Below, piece after piece: positions 7,576-17,465 of a DNA stretch of 64,000 nt. Position numbers and translations under genes: made by a program. The DNA is from JBMOKU01 sp049324315 (lineage in GTDB: Bacteria > Bacillota > Clostridia > Peptostreptococcales > Thermotaleaceae). Location: assembly GCA_049324315.1 (NCBI GenBank), contig JBMOKU010000015.1, positions 54,038 to 118,037 on the forward strand. The letters run 5' to 3'. Each line of letters opens with the position of its first letter. The stretch's first letter is position 1. The notes below the pieces were generated by a model that saw nothing but the letters and a program-made list of their open reading frames with translations, ran no database searches and had not been told where the DNA came from.

Positions 7576-9329
7576 TTTAGTATTTCAGTCAAACCTTGCC
7601 TTGGCGTAACAAAAATTGTTTTCTGATTCGTATATATGACCATCCCGGGTTTTGCGCCGCTTGGTTTTTTTACATATTTAATTTCTGTATAATCGACGGG
7701 AACATTACTAGACATCTTTCCTTTACTATGGAATGCTGCAAGTTCCGCCGCCTCTGCGATTGTTTTGTCGGATATTTCCCCATGATCCATTAGTACAATA
7801 ACATGGGAGCCAGGTATATCTTTGGTATGAAACCAAAGATCGTTTTTCGAAGCAATTTTAAGCGTTAGCTCATCATTTTGTTTATTATTTTTTCCCACCA
7901 GTATTTTATGTCCTTCGGAGGATAGAAAACAAGTAGGTCTACTTAATGCTTTCGATTTTGATGGAAGACGTCTCCGCTTTATATATCCGCCCTCAACCAA
8001 TTCCATCCTTAAATCATTGATGTCCTGAATATTTGCTGCATTGTCAAGATGATTGGATATACTTTCAAAATATGCATGATCTTCATTGGTCTCCATTAAT
8101 TGTTTCTTAATCTCTTTGATTGCTTTTTTCATTTTACTATATTTTTTAAAATATTTTTGTGCATTTTGCGAAGGAGAGAGCATAGGGTCAAGTTCAATAA
8201 TTGTTCGTTTATTATCCTCATAGAAATTCTGAACTTCAATTCTTTCATCACCCTTTTGTATGGAATACATATTAGCTGTTAATAATTCACCATAGATACG
8301 ATAAATATCACAGTTTGCAGCTTCTGTCAGCTCTTCCTTTAATTTTTGAGTCTTATTTTGCAGTCTATCGATATTTTGGGTAATTATTTTTTTAAGATCT
8401 GCTGATTTTTGGCTTAAACGCTCATGTAGATCTCTTTTGAGATAGTACTCTTCCAATACTTGACTAATAGAATGATAATGAGCCTCTTCATGAACTCTTT
8501 TCAAGCTATGTAAAGAGATAGATGAAAAATCGACTACATGCTGATCGTCCTTTGATAAATAGAGGCTTGGCGTGTATTGCCCAGAATCTAAAGTGGTCAT
8601 CAGTGAATTGATCGCATTCCAAACATCCTCTAATTCTTCATTTGACAGAAGACGGCTATTGATTTCATTATCGACATTTGCACGATAGCATATCTCTTTC
8701 GCTAACGTTGGACTAACGCCTTGAAGATTCGTATAAATTGCTTTATATAAAGGCAGATTTACTTCCTTCGCTTCAAAAAGATGTAAAAAACTATTTTTTG
8801 TTAACGCATTTGGGTTATTTTTATCTTGTCCCGGTGGATGAATGTAAGCTTTACCAGGAAGGATTTCTCGATATCGATTGATATCTGATGATACCCGTTT
8901 CATACTGTCAATTATTTTATTGTTTGATTTATCCATTAGTATAAGACTGCTATGTTTTCCCATAATTTCTACAACCATACGTTTTACTGTTAAGCATCCT
9001 AATTCATCATAACTCTCTACATCGATGTATATAATTCGTTCAAATTGGTACTGTTCAATATTCGTAATTTTACCACCTTGTAAATGCTTCCTCATTAACA
9101 TACAAAACATGGGGGGAGATTCAGGATTTTGTTTTTGTTCTGATATGAGATGAACTCTAGGATTGCTGCTGCTTATTGAAATTAGAAGTCGATAGTTGAC
9201 ACCTGCATTTCTTAATAGCATGTGAATTTCATCTACTTCTGGTTGATAAATCTTGTCAATTCGTGCATTGACTAAACAATTCGTTAATTCATGTGTAATT
9301 GCTGAAATGACAAATCCGTCTAAAGGCAT
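7557..9329 (-). CDS. rqcH: Ribosome-associated quality-control protein RqcH (NFACT family)
   Basis: 590 residues, typical for bacterial NFACT proteins formerly called fibronectin-binding protein. RqcH binds stalled 50S-peptidyl-tRNA and directs C-terminal alanine tailing of the nascent chain. Domains in order: NFACT-N (DGFVISAITHEL to about 180), HhH, a long coiled coil (about 290-430), and NFACT-R with the conserved KNDLWFHTKDIPGSHVI. The NFACT-N Asp-Arg pair that Bacillus RqcH uses at positions 97-98 appears here as Glu97-Arg98 (FERII), a conservative change. It is monocistronic and divergent from dapF. Confidence 0.95.
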   Translation of the reverse strand: MPLDGFVISAITHELTNCLVNARIDKIYQPEVDEIHMLLRNAGVNYRLLISISSSNPRVHLISEQKQNPESPPMFCMLMRKHLQGGKITNIEQYQFERIIYIDVESYDELGCLTVKRMVVEIMGKHSSLILMDKSNNKIIDSMKRVSSDINRYREILPGKAYIHPPGQDKNNPNALTKNSFLHLFEAKEVNLPLYKAIYTNLQGVSPTLAKEICYRANVDNEINSRLLSNEELEDVWNAINSLMTTLDSGQYTPSLYLSKDDQHVVDFSSISLHSLKRVHEEAHYHSISQVLEEYYLKRDLHERLSQKSADLKKIITQNIDRLQNKTQKLKEELTEAANCDIYRIYGELLTANMYSIQKGDERIEVQNFYEDNKRTIIELDPMLSPSQNAQKYFKKYSKMKKAIKEIKKQLMETNEDHAYFESISNHLDNAANIQDINDLRMELVEGGYIKRRRLPSKSKALSRPTCFLSSEGHKILVGKNNKQNDELTLKIASKNDLWFHTKDIPGSHVIVLMDHGEISDKTIAEAAELAAFHSKGKMSSNVPVDYTEIKYVKKPSGAKPGMVIYTNQKTIFVTPRQGLTEILNKCPNQ

Positions 9330-9533
9330 AATGATTCCTCCAAATTATTCATACTTACAGTAAAGTATAACATTATTATTTTGAACGCAAAAGTTTTTCA
9401 TTTATAGGATTAACAAAAATAATCTTATATTTGAAGAGAAGTATGATTTTTATTCTAAAACCTATGGTATAATACTAGAAAAAGTTTAAATAAAAGGAAT
9501 ATCATGTTACATTTTTCTAAAAGGAGAAGATGG

Positions 9534-10370
9534 ATGATGAAATTTTCTAAGATGCATGGGGCTGGTAATGATTTTATTATTATTAATCTACTGGATAATA
9601 ATATTCTTAACCTTAATACGTTGGCAGAAAAAATGTGTGATAGGCATTTTGGCGTTGGTGCAGATGGGCTGATGGCTGTAAAGAAGTCTGAGTCTTGCGA
9701 TGTTCAAATGCTTTACTTCAACTCTGATGGCTCAAGAGCAGCTTTATGCGGTAATGGTATCCGCTGCTTTTCAAAATATGTTTATGAAAAAAATATTGCG
9801 CAGAAAAATCCTCTTACTGTTGAAACTTTAGCCGGTAATAAAACCATTCAGTTTGACATCAAAGAGGGTCTTGTTGATAACATCATTGTTAATATGGGAA
9901 GTTGGTCCTTTGATCCTGGCTCTATCCCGGCTGTATGCAGTAAAGAAAAACTATTGCTTGAAAAAGTAGAAATAGACGGAAAGCTTGTGGAAATATCCAG
10001 CCTGCTAATGGGTGTGCCTCATACGGTTATATTTGTTGAAGATATTGAAAAAGCTGATATAGAAACCTTAGGACCTAAAATTGAGAATTTAGCCATGTTC
10101 CCTCAAAAAACCAATGTGAATTTTGTACAGATTATCGATCAAGAGCATATTCTAGTTGATACATGGGAAAGAGGAGCAGGCAAGACTTTGGCTTGTGGTA
10201 CTGGAGCCTGTGCTTCTGTCATTGTTTCACATTTATTAGGCTACATTGGAGATTCCGTTCAAGTGAAAGTCCCTGGTGGTGTGTTGAGAATTCAAATTAT
10301 AGAAGGTGAGCAAATAATTATGGAAGGAAAGGCAGAATTTATTTGTGATGGAGAATTCTATAATTCTTAG
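9534..10370 (+). CDS. dapF: Diaminopimelate epimerase
   Basis: 278 residues from the ATG at 9534, which AAGGAG precedes by 7 bases; an upstream in-frame ATG at 9504 has no ribosome-binding site. DapF interconverts LL- and meso-diaminopimelate for lysine and peptidoglycan synthesis. KMHGAGNDFI is the N-terminal signature; the two catalytic cysteines are in ALCGNGIRCF and LACGTGACAS. A consensus -10 TATAAT lies at 9468-9473, but no good -35 is visible at the right spacing. No other dap gene is in the window. Confidence 0.96.
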   Translation: MMKFSKMHGAGNDFIIINLLDNNILNLNTLAEKMCDRHFGVGADGLMAVKKSESCDVQMLYFNSDGSRAALCGNGIRCFSKYVYEKNIAQKNPLTVETLAGNKTIQFDIKEGLVDNIIVNMGSWSFDPGSIPAVCSKEKLLLEKVEIDGKLVEISSLLMGVPHTVIFVEDIEKADIETLGPKIENLAMFPQKTNVNFVQIIDQEHILVDTWERGAGKTLACGTGACASVIVSHLLGYIGDSVQVKVPGGVLRIQIIEGEQIIMEGKAEFICDGEFYNS

Positions 10371-10481
10371 AAAAATTGTTTATGTATCTTATTTTTTGTA
10401 AATAAAAATGATATAATTATAAGCTATGAGAGTAAAATGACAGGTTTTAACAATCGTAAAGAAAAAACGGAAGGATGGAAA

Positions 10482-11366
10482 ATGATGATAAAGAGTATGA
10501 CTGGATACGGAAGAGGTGAAGCTAAAGATACCGAACGCCATTTTACAGTTGAAATCAAGTCTGTTAATCATCGTTATAATGATTTTGTCGTTCGAATGCC
10601 AAAGAGACTTACGTATCTGGAAGAGAAAATTAAAGATATTGTAAAAGATGAGGTTAAACGCGGTAGAGTTGAGATATATATTGGTCTGGAAAATATTGGT
10701 GAAGGCGATACGAAGATTGCATTCAATGCACCTTTAGCGAAACAATATTATGATTCTTTAGATCAAATGAGGCGTATGTTTAACTTAGAAGATGATATTA
10801 CGATTTCACTTCTCTCCAAACTCCCAGATGTGTTTAAGCTTGAGATGAAAGAAGAGGACGAAGATGCTATATGGCAGTGTTTAAAAGAAGCCTCATTAAA
10901 GGCCGTAAATAGTTTGATGAACATGAGAATAGAAGAAGGCAATAAGCTTGTTCAAGATATACTAAAGAGATGCGACTTGATCGAACAAATTATCCATAAA
11001 ATCGAGAAAAAAACGCCTGATGTAATCATGGAATATAAGGTTAAATTAAAGGAAAGAATTAAAGAACTATTGGAAGATACTTATGAATTAGATGACAGCA
11101 GGCTCAGTATGGAAGTTGCAATCTATGCAGATAAAAGTAACATTACGGAAGAAATTGTGAGACTTTTTAGCCATATAACACAATTAAAAAATACGCTAAA
11201 AAAAGATGAACCTGTTGGAAGAAAGTTAGATTTTTTAATACAGGAAATGAATCGTGAAATCAATACCATCGGATCTAAATCTAATGATTTGGAAATTACC
11301 AATGACGTGGTTGAAGTAAAAAGTGAATTGGAAAAGATCCGTGAACAGATACAAAATATTGAGTAG
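10482..11366 (+). CDS. yicC: YicC-family endoribonuclease
   Basis: 294 residues from the ATG at 10482, 6 bases after AAGGA; an ATG at 10437 upstream lacks a site. The N-terminus IKSMTGYGRGE and the C-terminal GRKLDFLIQEMNREINTIGSKS are the two diagnostic YicC blocks (YicC_N and DUF1732). Family members are oligomeric metal-dependent endoribonucleases. It corresponds to YloC in Bacillus, upstream of remA and gmk, as here; remA begins 11 bases after its stop. Confidence 0.94.
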   Translation: MMIKSMTGYGRGEAKDTERHFTVEIKSVNHRYNDFVVRMPKRLTYLEEKIKDIVKDEVKRGRVEIYIGLENIGEGDTKIAFNAPLAKQYYDSLDQMRRMFNLEDDITISLLSKLPDVFKLEMKEEDEDAIWQCLKEASLKAVNSLMNMRIEEGNKLVQDILKRCDLIEQIIHKIEKKTPDVIMEYKVKLKERIKELLEDTYELDDSRLSMEVAIYADKSNITEEIVRLFSHITQLKNTLKKDEPVGRKLDFLIQEMNREINTIGSKSNDLEITNDVVEVKSELEKIREQIQNIE

Positions 11367-11377
11367 GAGGTTAGCAT

Positions 11378-11662
11378 ATGGGAATTAAATTAATCAATAT
11401 CGGTTTCGGAAATATTGTATCAGCCAACCGATTAGTAGCTATCGTAAGTCCTGAATCAGCTCCAATCAAAAGAATTATTCAAGAAGCTCGAGACCGTGGC
11501 ATGTTGATTGATGCTACATATGGTAGAAGAACAAGAGCAGTTATTATCACGGATAGCGATCATATTATACTTTCTGCAGTTCAGCCTGAAACAGTTGCCC
11601 ATAGATTAACATCAAAAGATGAAACACATAAAGAACCTATTGAGACAATGATCAAAGAATGA
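11378..11662 (+). CDS. remA: RemA/DUF370 DNA-binding regulator
   Basis: 94 residues; the core (IKLINIGFGNIVSANRLVAI, then SPESAPIKRIIQEARD, ATYGRRTRAVIITDSDH) is almost invariant in Firmicutes. In Bacillus, RemA forms ring oligomers that wrap DNA and activates biofilm-matrix and osmoprotection operons. No matrix genes are present here; the gene belongs to the conserved yicC-remA-gmk-rpoZ block, so its regulon in this organism cannot be inferred. AGGAGG lies before the ATG. Confidence 0.95.
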   Translation: MGIKLINIGFGNIVSANRLVAIVSPESAPIKRIIQEARDRGMLIDATYGRRTRAVIITDSDHIILSAVQPETVAHRLTSKDETHKEPIETMIKE

Positions 11663-11683
11663 TGAAAAAGGGGACTATACAAG

Positions 11684-12295
11684 ATGAACAACGGATTACT
11701 AATTGTCGTGTCGGGTCCTTCCGGAGCAGGGAAAGGTACCATATGCAAACAATTATTGATAGAAGAACCTAACATTCAACTTTCTGTTTCTGCTACAACC
11801 AGGGCGCCAAGACAAGGTGAGACAGAAGGAATAAATTATTATTTTATGTCAAAAGAGAACTTTGAAAGCCAAATTTCGAATGGAGATTTTTTGGAATACG
11901 CCAAGGTTTATGATAATTATTACGGCACACCTAAAAATTATGTATTAGAGCATATAAAGGCGGGTAAAGACGTACTTCTAGAAATCGATATTCAGGGTGC
12001 ACTTCAAATAAAAGAAAGATATCCAGACGGCGTTTTTATTTTCATATTGCCTCCCTCTATGTCTGAATTAAGGAAAAGAATTATTGCACGAGGTACAGAA
12101 AGCGTGGAAGCAATTGAAAAACGGTTTAAGGCGGCATTTGAAGAAATTGATTTTGTTAGAAAATATGACTATTGTGTGATCAATGATGATGTGAAACGAG
12201 CTGTTGATAAGGTAAAAGCTATCATTAAAGCTGAAAGATGCAAAGTAACTGCAGATATTGAAGATACAATTCATAAGTTTAAGGAGGAATTCTAA
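11684..12295 (+). CDS. gmk: Guanylate kinase
   Basis: 203 residues, standard length. It phosphorylates GMP to GDP. The P-loop is VSGPSGAGKGTICK near residue 8; the GMP-binding region is SATTRAPRQGETEGINYYF, and EIDIQGALQIKERYP is the Walker B-like stretch. The stop codon overlaps the rpoZ start by one base, so translation of the pair is probably coupled. Confidence 0.97.
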   Translation: MNNGLLIVVSGPSGAGKGTICKQLLIEEPNIQLSVSATTRAPRQGETEGINYYFMSKENFESQISNGDFLEYAKVYDNYYGTPKNYVLEHIKAGKDVLLEIDIQGALQIKERYPDGVFIFILPPSMSELRKRIIARGTESVEAIEKRFKAAFEEIDFVRKYDYCVINDDVKRAVDKVKAIIKAERCKVTADIEDTIHKFKEEF

Positions 12296-12498
12296 TGCTA
12301 CATCCATCAATTAATAAACTTTTAGAAAGAGTTGATAGTCGTTATACGTTAGTAGTAGCTGCTGCAAAAAGGGCCAGAGAGATTATCGATGGCTCAGAAA
12401 AGCTGACTAAAACAACGTCTAACAAACCGGTAACCATTGCAACACATGAAATAGCTGAAGACAAGATTACGTATAGACGTTTAGAATCAGATAAATAA
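12295..12498 (+). CDS. rpoZ: RNA polymerase omega subunit
   Basis: 67 residues. HPSINKLLERVDSRYTLVVAAAKRAREI is the omega core that latches the beta-prime C-terminus and aids polymerase assembly. The ATG overlaps the last base of gmk and has AAGGAGG 6 bases upstream inside gmk. gmk-rpoZ-coaBC-priA is a conserved order. Confidence 0.95.
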   Translation: MLHPSINKLLERVDSRYTLVVAAAKRAREIIDGSEKLTKTTSNKPVTIATHEIAEDKITYRRLESDK

Positions 12499-12510
12499 CG
12501 GGGTGTCGTC

Positions 12511-13713
12511 ATGTTTACGAACAAAACAGTTGTACTGGGTGTAACAGGTGGCATTGCGGTTTATAAGGCAGCTGACATTGTAAGCCGCTTAAAGAAGCTT
12601 TCTATCAATGTCCATGTAATTATGACTGAATCTGCTCAGGAGTTCGTAGCTCCTATGACGTTTCAATCACTTTCACAAAACTATGTTATAACAGATATGT
12701 TTGAAGAACCAAAAACATGGGATGTGGAGCATATTGCTTTGGCTCAAAAAGCAGATTTATTTCTTATAGCGCCTGCTACAGCAAATATTATTGGTAAGTT
12801 GGCAAACGGTATTGCAGATGATATGTTATCCACCACGGTCATGGCTACCAAAGCCCCTATTTTGATTGCACCTGCAATGAATACCAATATGTATGAAAAC
12901 CCAATTGTACAAGCCAATATAGAAAAGCTGAGAAACTGTGGATGCCAATTCATTGAGCCAGCCGTTGGCAGATTGGCATGTGGGGATTACGGCAAAGGCA
13001 AATTGGCAGAACCTGAAACCATTGTAGAAGAGACTGTACGTTTATTACATACAGATAAAGATTTGATTGGTTTAAAGATGATTGTCACAGCCGGCCCAAC
13101 AAGAGAAGCAATTGATCCTGTCCGCTATATTACGAATCACTCATCTGGAAAAATGGGATATGCAATTGCAGAAAAAGCCGCCCTTCGTGGGGCAGAAGTT
13201 GTCCTTATATCGGGTCCTACAAACCTGCCAACACCCACAAATGTGAAAAGGATCGATATTGTATCTGCTCAAGATATGTATCAAGCCGTAACTGATTATT
13301 ATCCTTGGTGTAATGTTCTGGTAAAATCTGCTGCAGTAGCAGATTACAGACCATCTATTGTAGCTGACAATAAAATAAAAAAAGGCGACGGAGATTTTGC
13401 TATACAATTAACAAGAAATCACGATATACTTTATGAATTGAGTAAAGTAAAAGCAGATCAAAAAATTCATGTGGGCTTTGCCGCCGAAACACAGAATCTG
13501 ATTGAAAATGCAAAGAATAAAATTCATAAGAAAAAACTAGATTTTATCGTTGCCAATGATTTAACCGCTGATGGTGCCGGTTTTAAATCAGATACAAACA
13601 TTGTTACAATCATAGACAAGGAAGATCATATAGAACATTATGAGAAGATGTCAAAAAAAGAACTGGCTGATGTTATTCTAGGCAAAATTAAAGCAATATA
13701 TCATACGGAGTAG
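12511..13713 (+). CDS. coaBC: Bifunctional phosphopantothenoylcysteine synthetase/decarboxylase
   Basis: 400 residues. The N-terminal CoaC flavoprotein domain (about 1-185) has GVTGGIAVYKAAD, the catalytic His in EHIALAQKADL and PAMNTNMYENP. The C-terminal CoaB domain (about 186-400) has VTAGPTREAIDPVRYITNHSSGKMG and the KIKK stretch near residue 290. It joins cysteine to 4'-phosphopantothenate and decarboxylates the product, two consecutive steps of coenzyme A synthesis; coaD, a later step, is at 31.5 kb. It starts 12 bases after rpoZ. Confidence 0.96.
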   Translation: MFTNKTVVLGVTGGIAVYKAADIVSRLKKLSINVHVIMTESAQEFVAPMTFQSLSQNYVITDMFEEPKTWDVEHIALAQKADLFLIAPATANIIGKLANGIADDMLSTTVMATKAPILIAPAMNTNMYENPIVQANIEKLRNCGCQFIEPAVGRLACGDYGKGKLAEPETIVEETVRLLHTDKDLIGLKMIVTAGPTREAIDPVRYITNHSSGKMGYAIAEKAALRGAEVVLISGPTNLPTPTNVKRIDIVSAQDMYQAVTDYYPWCNVLVKSAAVADYRPSIVADNKIKKGDGDFAIQLTRNHDILYELSKVKADQKIHVGFAAETQNLIENAKNKIHKKKLDFIVANDLTADGAGFKSDTNIVTIIDKEDHIEHYEKMSKKELADVILGKIKAIYHTE

Positions 13714-13803
13714 GCTGACCTGCTCCTTTGCTATTCTTATATGAAATAATTATAATAGTATTAACATAAGTTTTTACAAATGATCCTTGGGGGAATCCGT
13801 CTT

Positions 13804-16071
13804 ATGGATGATAGAGTCTATGCCGAAGTCATTATAAAGCATAAAAGTAAAAAAACAGATAAAGTCTTCTCATATTTAATCCCAGATTTCTTAAGAGAAA
13901 AAATAAAGATCGGGTGTAATGTCCTGGTTCCCTTTGGCAATGGTAACAAAACCTTAGAAGGTTATATCATCAACATAAGCCGTTCTGTTGTTGTAGACAT
14001 AACAAAATTAAAGGAAATCAAACAAGTTTTCGATCATAATACCGGATTATCTGATGAAATGATCCAACTTTGCCATTGGATGAAAGAGAATTATGGATGT
14101 AAGTATATTGATGCTATTCAGTGTATGCTGCCTCCCGGCACATCTTCACAAAATAAACATATAGGTATTGCTTATGAAAAACACATTACATTAACAGACG
14201 CTGGTATCGCAGGAATTAGCCAACTCAGTAAAAATGCAATAAAGCAAAAGGAAATACTGGAATTTTTAAGTCATCATAAAGAAATTGCATGGAGTGAATT
14301 GAAGGAAAAGAAGAACATTTCCTCCGCTTTATTAAAAACACTAGAGGATAAAGGGTATATTGATATTCTTCATACTGAAAAACAAAGAACGCCCTATCTG
14401 GATATGGAATTATATTCGAAAACGCCTTCATTCCTCACAGAAGAGCAGTATGCTGTTATTCATAAGATAAAACCGTATATCGAAAATAATGAACATCAAG
14501 CCTTTTTATTACGAGGTGTTACGGGCAGCGGTAAAACGGAAGTGTATTTGCAATTAATACAAAACTCCTTGGCAAAATCGAAAGAAGCGATACTCTTAGT
14601 CCCTGAAATATCCTTAACATCACAAATGATTGAACGCTTTAAAAGTCGCTTTGGAGAAACAGTAGCTGTGTTCCACAGCAAGCTTACGACAGGTGAAAGA
14701 TATGATGAATGGAGACGGGTAAAAAATGGAGAAGCTAAGATCGTTGTAGGTGCAAGGTCTGCAGTTTTTGCTCCCTTCGAAAATATTGGTATTATCATCA
14801 TTGATGAAGAACATGAAAATACATATAAATCTGATAGTACGCCCAAATATCACACCATTGAAATCGCTAAATTTCGTGCAAAGTGGCATAATAGTCTTCT
14901 CGTTTTAGGTTCCGCCACTCCTTCAATTGAGAGCCATACAAAGGCCATAAATCAAGAATACCTTTTGGTTGAAATGAAAGAAAGGTATAATAAAAAACCA
15001 ATGCCAAAGGTATTAATCGTGGATATGCGTAATGAACTAAAAGAAGGAAACAAGCGAATTTTTAGCGAAACGCTTTTTCGTGAAATCTCTCTTAAGTTAG
15101 AACATCAGCAGCAGATTATCCTATTTCTTAACCGTAGAGGCTTTTCTACCTTTATTTCCTGCAGGAATTGTGGTTACGTTGTCAAATGTCCATTTTGTGA
15201 TATATCCCTAACCTATCATCGACAATCAAACGTGGCTACATGCCATTACTGCAGTCATGTAGCTGCGCCTCCAAAGATTTGTCCGAGTTGTAAAAGCAAT
15301 TATATTAAGTATTTTGGAATGGGCACTGAAAAACTGGAACAGATGACAAAAACATATTTTCCAGAAGCCAAAGTAGCTAGGCTCGACTTGGATACAACAT
15401 CAAAGAAAGGCTTTATGGATAAGACGCTCAATAGTTTTCGAAAAGGAAAAATCGATATATTAATCGGTACACAAATGATTGCAAAGGGAATTGATATTCC
15501 TAATGTAACACTAGTAGGAATCATTGCAGCTGATATGAATCTAAACCTACCGGATTTCCGCGCGGCCGAAAGAACTTTTCAATTGATTACGCAAGTAGCA
15601 GGCCGTTCCGGAAGGGGAGAAGAAATGGGCAATGTAATTGTCCAGACCTATCAGCCTGATCATTATGCAATTTTAACGTCCAAGGAGCATGATTATATTT
15701 CTTTTTATGAAAAGGAAATAAAACTTCGGGAAGAACTCTATTATCCACCTTTTGCCAAGCTATTGAATGTTGTTATTTCTGGAGAAAACGAACTGAGCAT
15801 TAAACAGACGGCACAATTCTTATCCGAAAAAATTTACGAAATCATCAAGAAGAAGTATAATGATCGAAACAAACATTTATTTGGTCCTCATCCAGCTCCA
15901 TTATGGAAGATCAAACAGAATTACCGCTGGCAAATTATCATCAAAATTGACCCAGTTGACCAAAATCTTTTTAAAGATATAATAAAGTATATAACAGTTT
16001 TTGGTGAAGAAAAATATTATAAAGAAAACATTTCAATTATCATTGATTCAAATCCTTATAACATGCTCTAA
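13804..16071 (+). CDS. priA: Primosomal replication restart helicase PriA
   Basis: 755 residues from the ATG at 13804; a purine-rich GGGGGA lies 9 bases before it, inside the extension offered by the ATG at 13780. PriA recognises stalled forks and reloads the replicative helicase. Order: N-terminal DNA 3'-end-binding domain, winged helix, then the helicase with Walker A GVTGSGKTEVY (about 235) and IIDEEHENTYK. Eight cysteines between about 455 and 500 (CRNCGYVVKCPFC, CHYCSH, CPSCKSN) form the two zinc sites. def follows after 13 bases. Confidence 0.96.
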   Translation: MDDRVYAEVIIKHKSKKTDKVFSYLIPDFLREKIKIGCNVLVPFGNGNKTLEGYIINISRSVVVDITKLKEIKQVFDHNTGLSDEMIQLCHWMKENYGCKYIDAIQCMLPPGTSSQNKHIGIAYEKHITLTDAGIAGISQLSKNAIKQKEILEFLSHHKEIAWSELKEKKNISSALLKTLEDKGYIDILHTEKQRTPYLDMELYSKTPSFLTEEQYAVIHKIKPYIENNEHQAFLLRGVTGSGKTEVYLQLIQNSLAKSKEAILLVPEISLTSQMIERFKSRFGETVAVFHSKLTTGERYDEWRRVKNGEAKIVVGARSAVFAPFENIGIIIIDEEHENTYKSDSTPKYHTIEIAKFRAKWHNSLLVLGSATPSIESHTKAINQEYLLVEMKERYNKKPMPKVLIVDMRNELKEGNKRIFSETLFREISLKLEHQQQIILFLNRRGFSTFISCRNCGYVVKCPFCDISLTYHRQSNVATCHYCSHVAAPPKICPSCKSNYIKYFGMGTEKLEQMTKTYFPEAKVARLDLDTTSKKGFMDKTLNSFRKGKIDILIGTQMIAKGIDIPNVTLVGIIAADMNLNLPDFRAAERTFQLITQVAGRSGRGEEMGNVIVQTYQPDHYAILTSKEHDYISFYEKEIKLREELYYPPFAKLLNVVISGENELSIKQTAQFLSEKIYEIIKKKYNDRNKHLFGPHPAPLWKIKQNYRWQIIIKIDPVDQNLFKDIIKYITVFGEEKYYKENISIIIDSNPYNML

Positions 16072-16084
16072 CAGGAGGTATAAC

Positions 16085-16525
16085 ATGGCCATAAGAAATA
16101 TTTTAAAAGATGGAGATCCTACTTTAAGAAAAAAATCAAGATCTATCGATAAGATAGATCAAAGAATACAAACGTTAATTGATGATATGATTGAGACGAT
16201 GTATGACGCGGATGGTGTGGGGTTAGCTGCTCCTCAGGTAGGCGTATTAAAAAGAGTGATTGTCATTGATGTTGGTGAGGGTATAATCGTATTAATGAAT
16301 CCCCAAATTTTAGAAGCATCCGGGGAGCAAATAGAATCGGAAGGCTGTTTGAGTGTACCTGGAATTACTGGTAAAGTAAAGCGACCAAAGCTAGTAAAGG
16401 TACAAGGATTAGATCGTCAAGGCAGAGAGATTGAGATTATAGGCAAAGATCTTCTGGCAGTAGCCTTGTGCCATGAAATTGATCATCTTGATGGCATTTT
16501 GTTCACGGATAAGCTTGAGAAGTAG
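16085..16525 (+). CDS. def: Peptide deformylase
   Basis: 146 residues from the ATG at 16085, with AGGAGG 7 bases upstream; a longer frame begins inside priA and is not used. It removes the N-formyl group from new proteins. The three metal-site motifs are GVGLAAPQVG, EGCLSVPG with the Cys ligand, and HEIDHLDG with the two His ligands and catalytic Glu. Adjacent to fmt, which adds the formyl group. Confidence 0.97.
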   Translation: MAIRNILKDGDPTLRKKSRSIDKIDQRIQTLIDDMIETMYDADGVGLAAPQVGVLKRVIVIDVGEGIIVLMNPQILEASGEQIESEGCLSVPGITGKVKRPKLVKVQGLDRQGREIEIIGKDLLAVALCHEIDHLDGILFTDKLEK

Positions 16526-16534
16526 GTGATGTTG

Positions 16535-17464
16535 TTGAAAATTGTTTATATGGGAACACCAGATTTTGCCGTACCGAGTCTTGAAGCAATTATAAAAAAT
16601 GGACATATTGTTGCTGCTGCTGTTACACAGCCTGACAAACCCAAGGGAAGAGGAAAAAAATTATCGCCGCCCCCAGTAAAGGAAATGGCTTTGCAGCATG
16701 GTATTCCAGTTTTTCAGCCTAAAAAAGTGAAAGAAAAAGACTTTGTCCAAATAATGAAAGAGCTTGCCCCAGATTGCATCGTGGTTGTTGCTTTTGGGCA
16801 AATACTCCCCAAAGAGATTCTAGAAATTCCGCCGTTGGGATGTATTAATGTTCATGCATCACTATTACCCAAATATAGGGGAGCTGCCCCTATCAATTGG
16901 GCAATTATTAATAATGAAACAAAAACCGGTGTTACAACAATGTATATGGATATCGGTCTTGATACAGGTGATATGATTTTAAAGAAAGAAATCATGATAC
17001 GTGAACAAACAGCTGGAGAATTGCACGATGAATTAGCCATCCTCGGAAGTAATTTGCTAATCGAGACCCTCGAAAGAGTTGAAGCCGGTACCGCCCCGTG
17101 GGAAAAGCAAAGGGAAGAAGACAGCAGCTATGCGCCTATTATGAATAAAGAATTAGGACGCATTGATTGGCATCTGCCTGCTTTACAGATACACAACTTA
17201 ATTCGTGGTGTAAATCCATGGCCGACAGCATATTCCACTTATCAAGGCCAAACCTTTAAAATATGGAAAACCGCTCTTGTTGAAGGCCCGTGTCAGTGTT
17301 CTCCTGGAAGCATTGTCCGTGCTGATCAGAATGGCTTACTGGTTTGCTGCAAAGATAGTTTGTTATTGATCCAAGAAATTCAATTTCCAAATAGCAGACG
17401 CATGATGGTTGATGAGTATCTTCGTGGACATACGATTCAAGAAAATGTAATGTTAGGAGAGTAG
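16535..17464 (+). CDS. fmt: Methionyl-tRNA formyltransferase
   Basis: 309 residues from the TTG at 16535, giving the family N-terminus KIVYMGTPDFAVPSLEAI behind AGGTGA; GTG 16526, ATG 16529 and TTG 16532 are alternative starts. It formylates the initiator Met-tRNA with 10-formyl-THF. HASLLPKYRGAAPINWAI holds the catalytic Asn-His region with SLLPxxRG, and the C-terminal OB-like domain begins near residue 205. Pairs functionally with def. Confidence 0.95.
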   Translation: MKIVYMGTPDFAVPSLEAIIKNGHIVAAAVTQPDKPKGRGKKLSPPPVKEMALQHGIPVFQPKKVKEKDFVQIMKELAPDCIVVVAFGQILPKEILEIPPLGCINVHASLLPKYRGAAPINWAIINNETKTGVTTMYMDIGLDTGDMILKKEIMIREQTAGELHDELAILGSNLLIETLERVEAGTAPWEKQREEDSSYAPIMNKELGRIDWHLPALQIHNLIRGVNPWPTAYSTYQGQTFKIWKTALVEGPCQCSPGSIVRADQNGLLVCCKDSLLLIQEIQFPNSRRMMVDEYLRGHTIQENVMLGE

Positions 17465-17465
17465 G

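Noticed and set aside
11378..11662. RemA as evidence for a biofilm-matrix locus
   Set aside because: remA is part of a universal yicC-gmk block in Firmicutes and no matrix genes are present.
16001..16084. N-terminal extension of def
   Set aside because: It is the wrong frame of the priA 3' end; AGGAGG and the family N-terminus fix the start at 16085.
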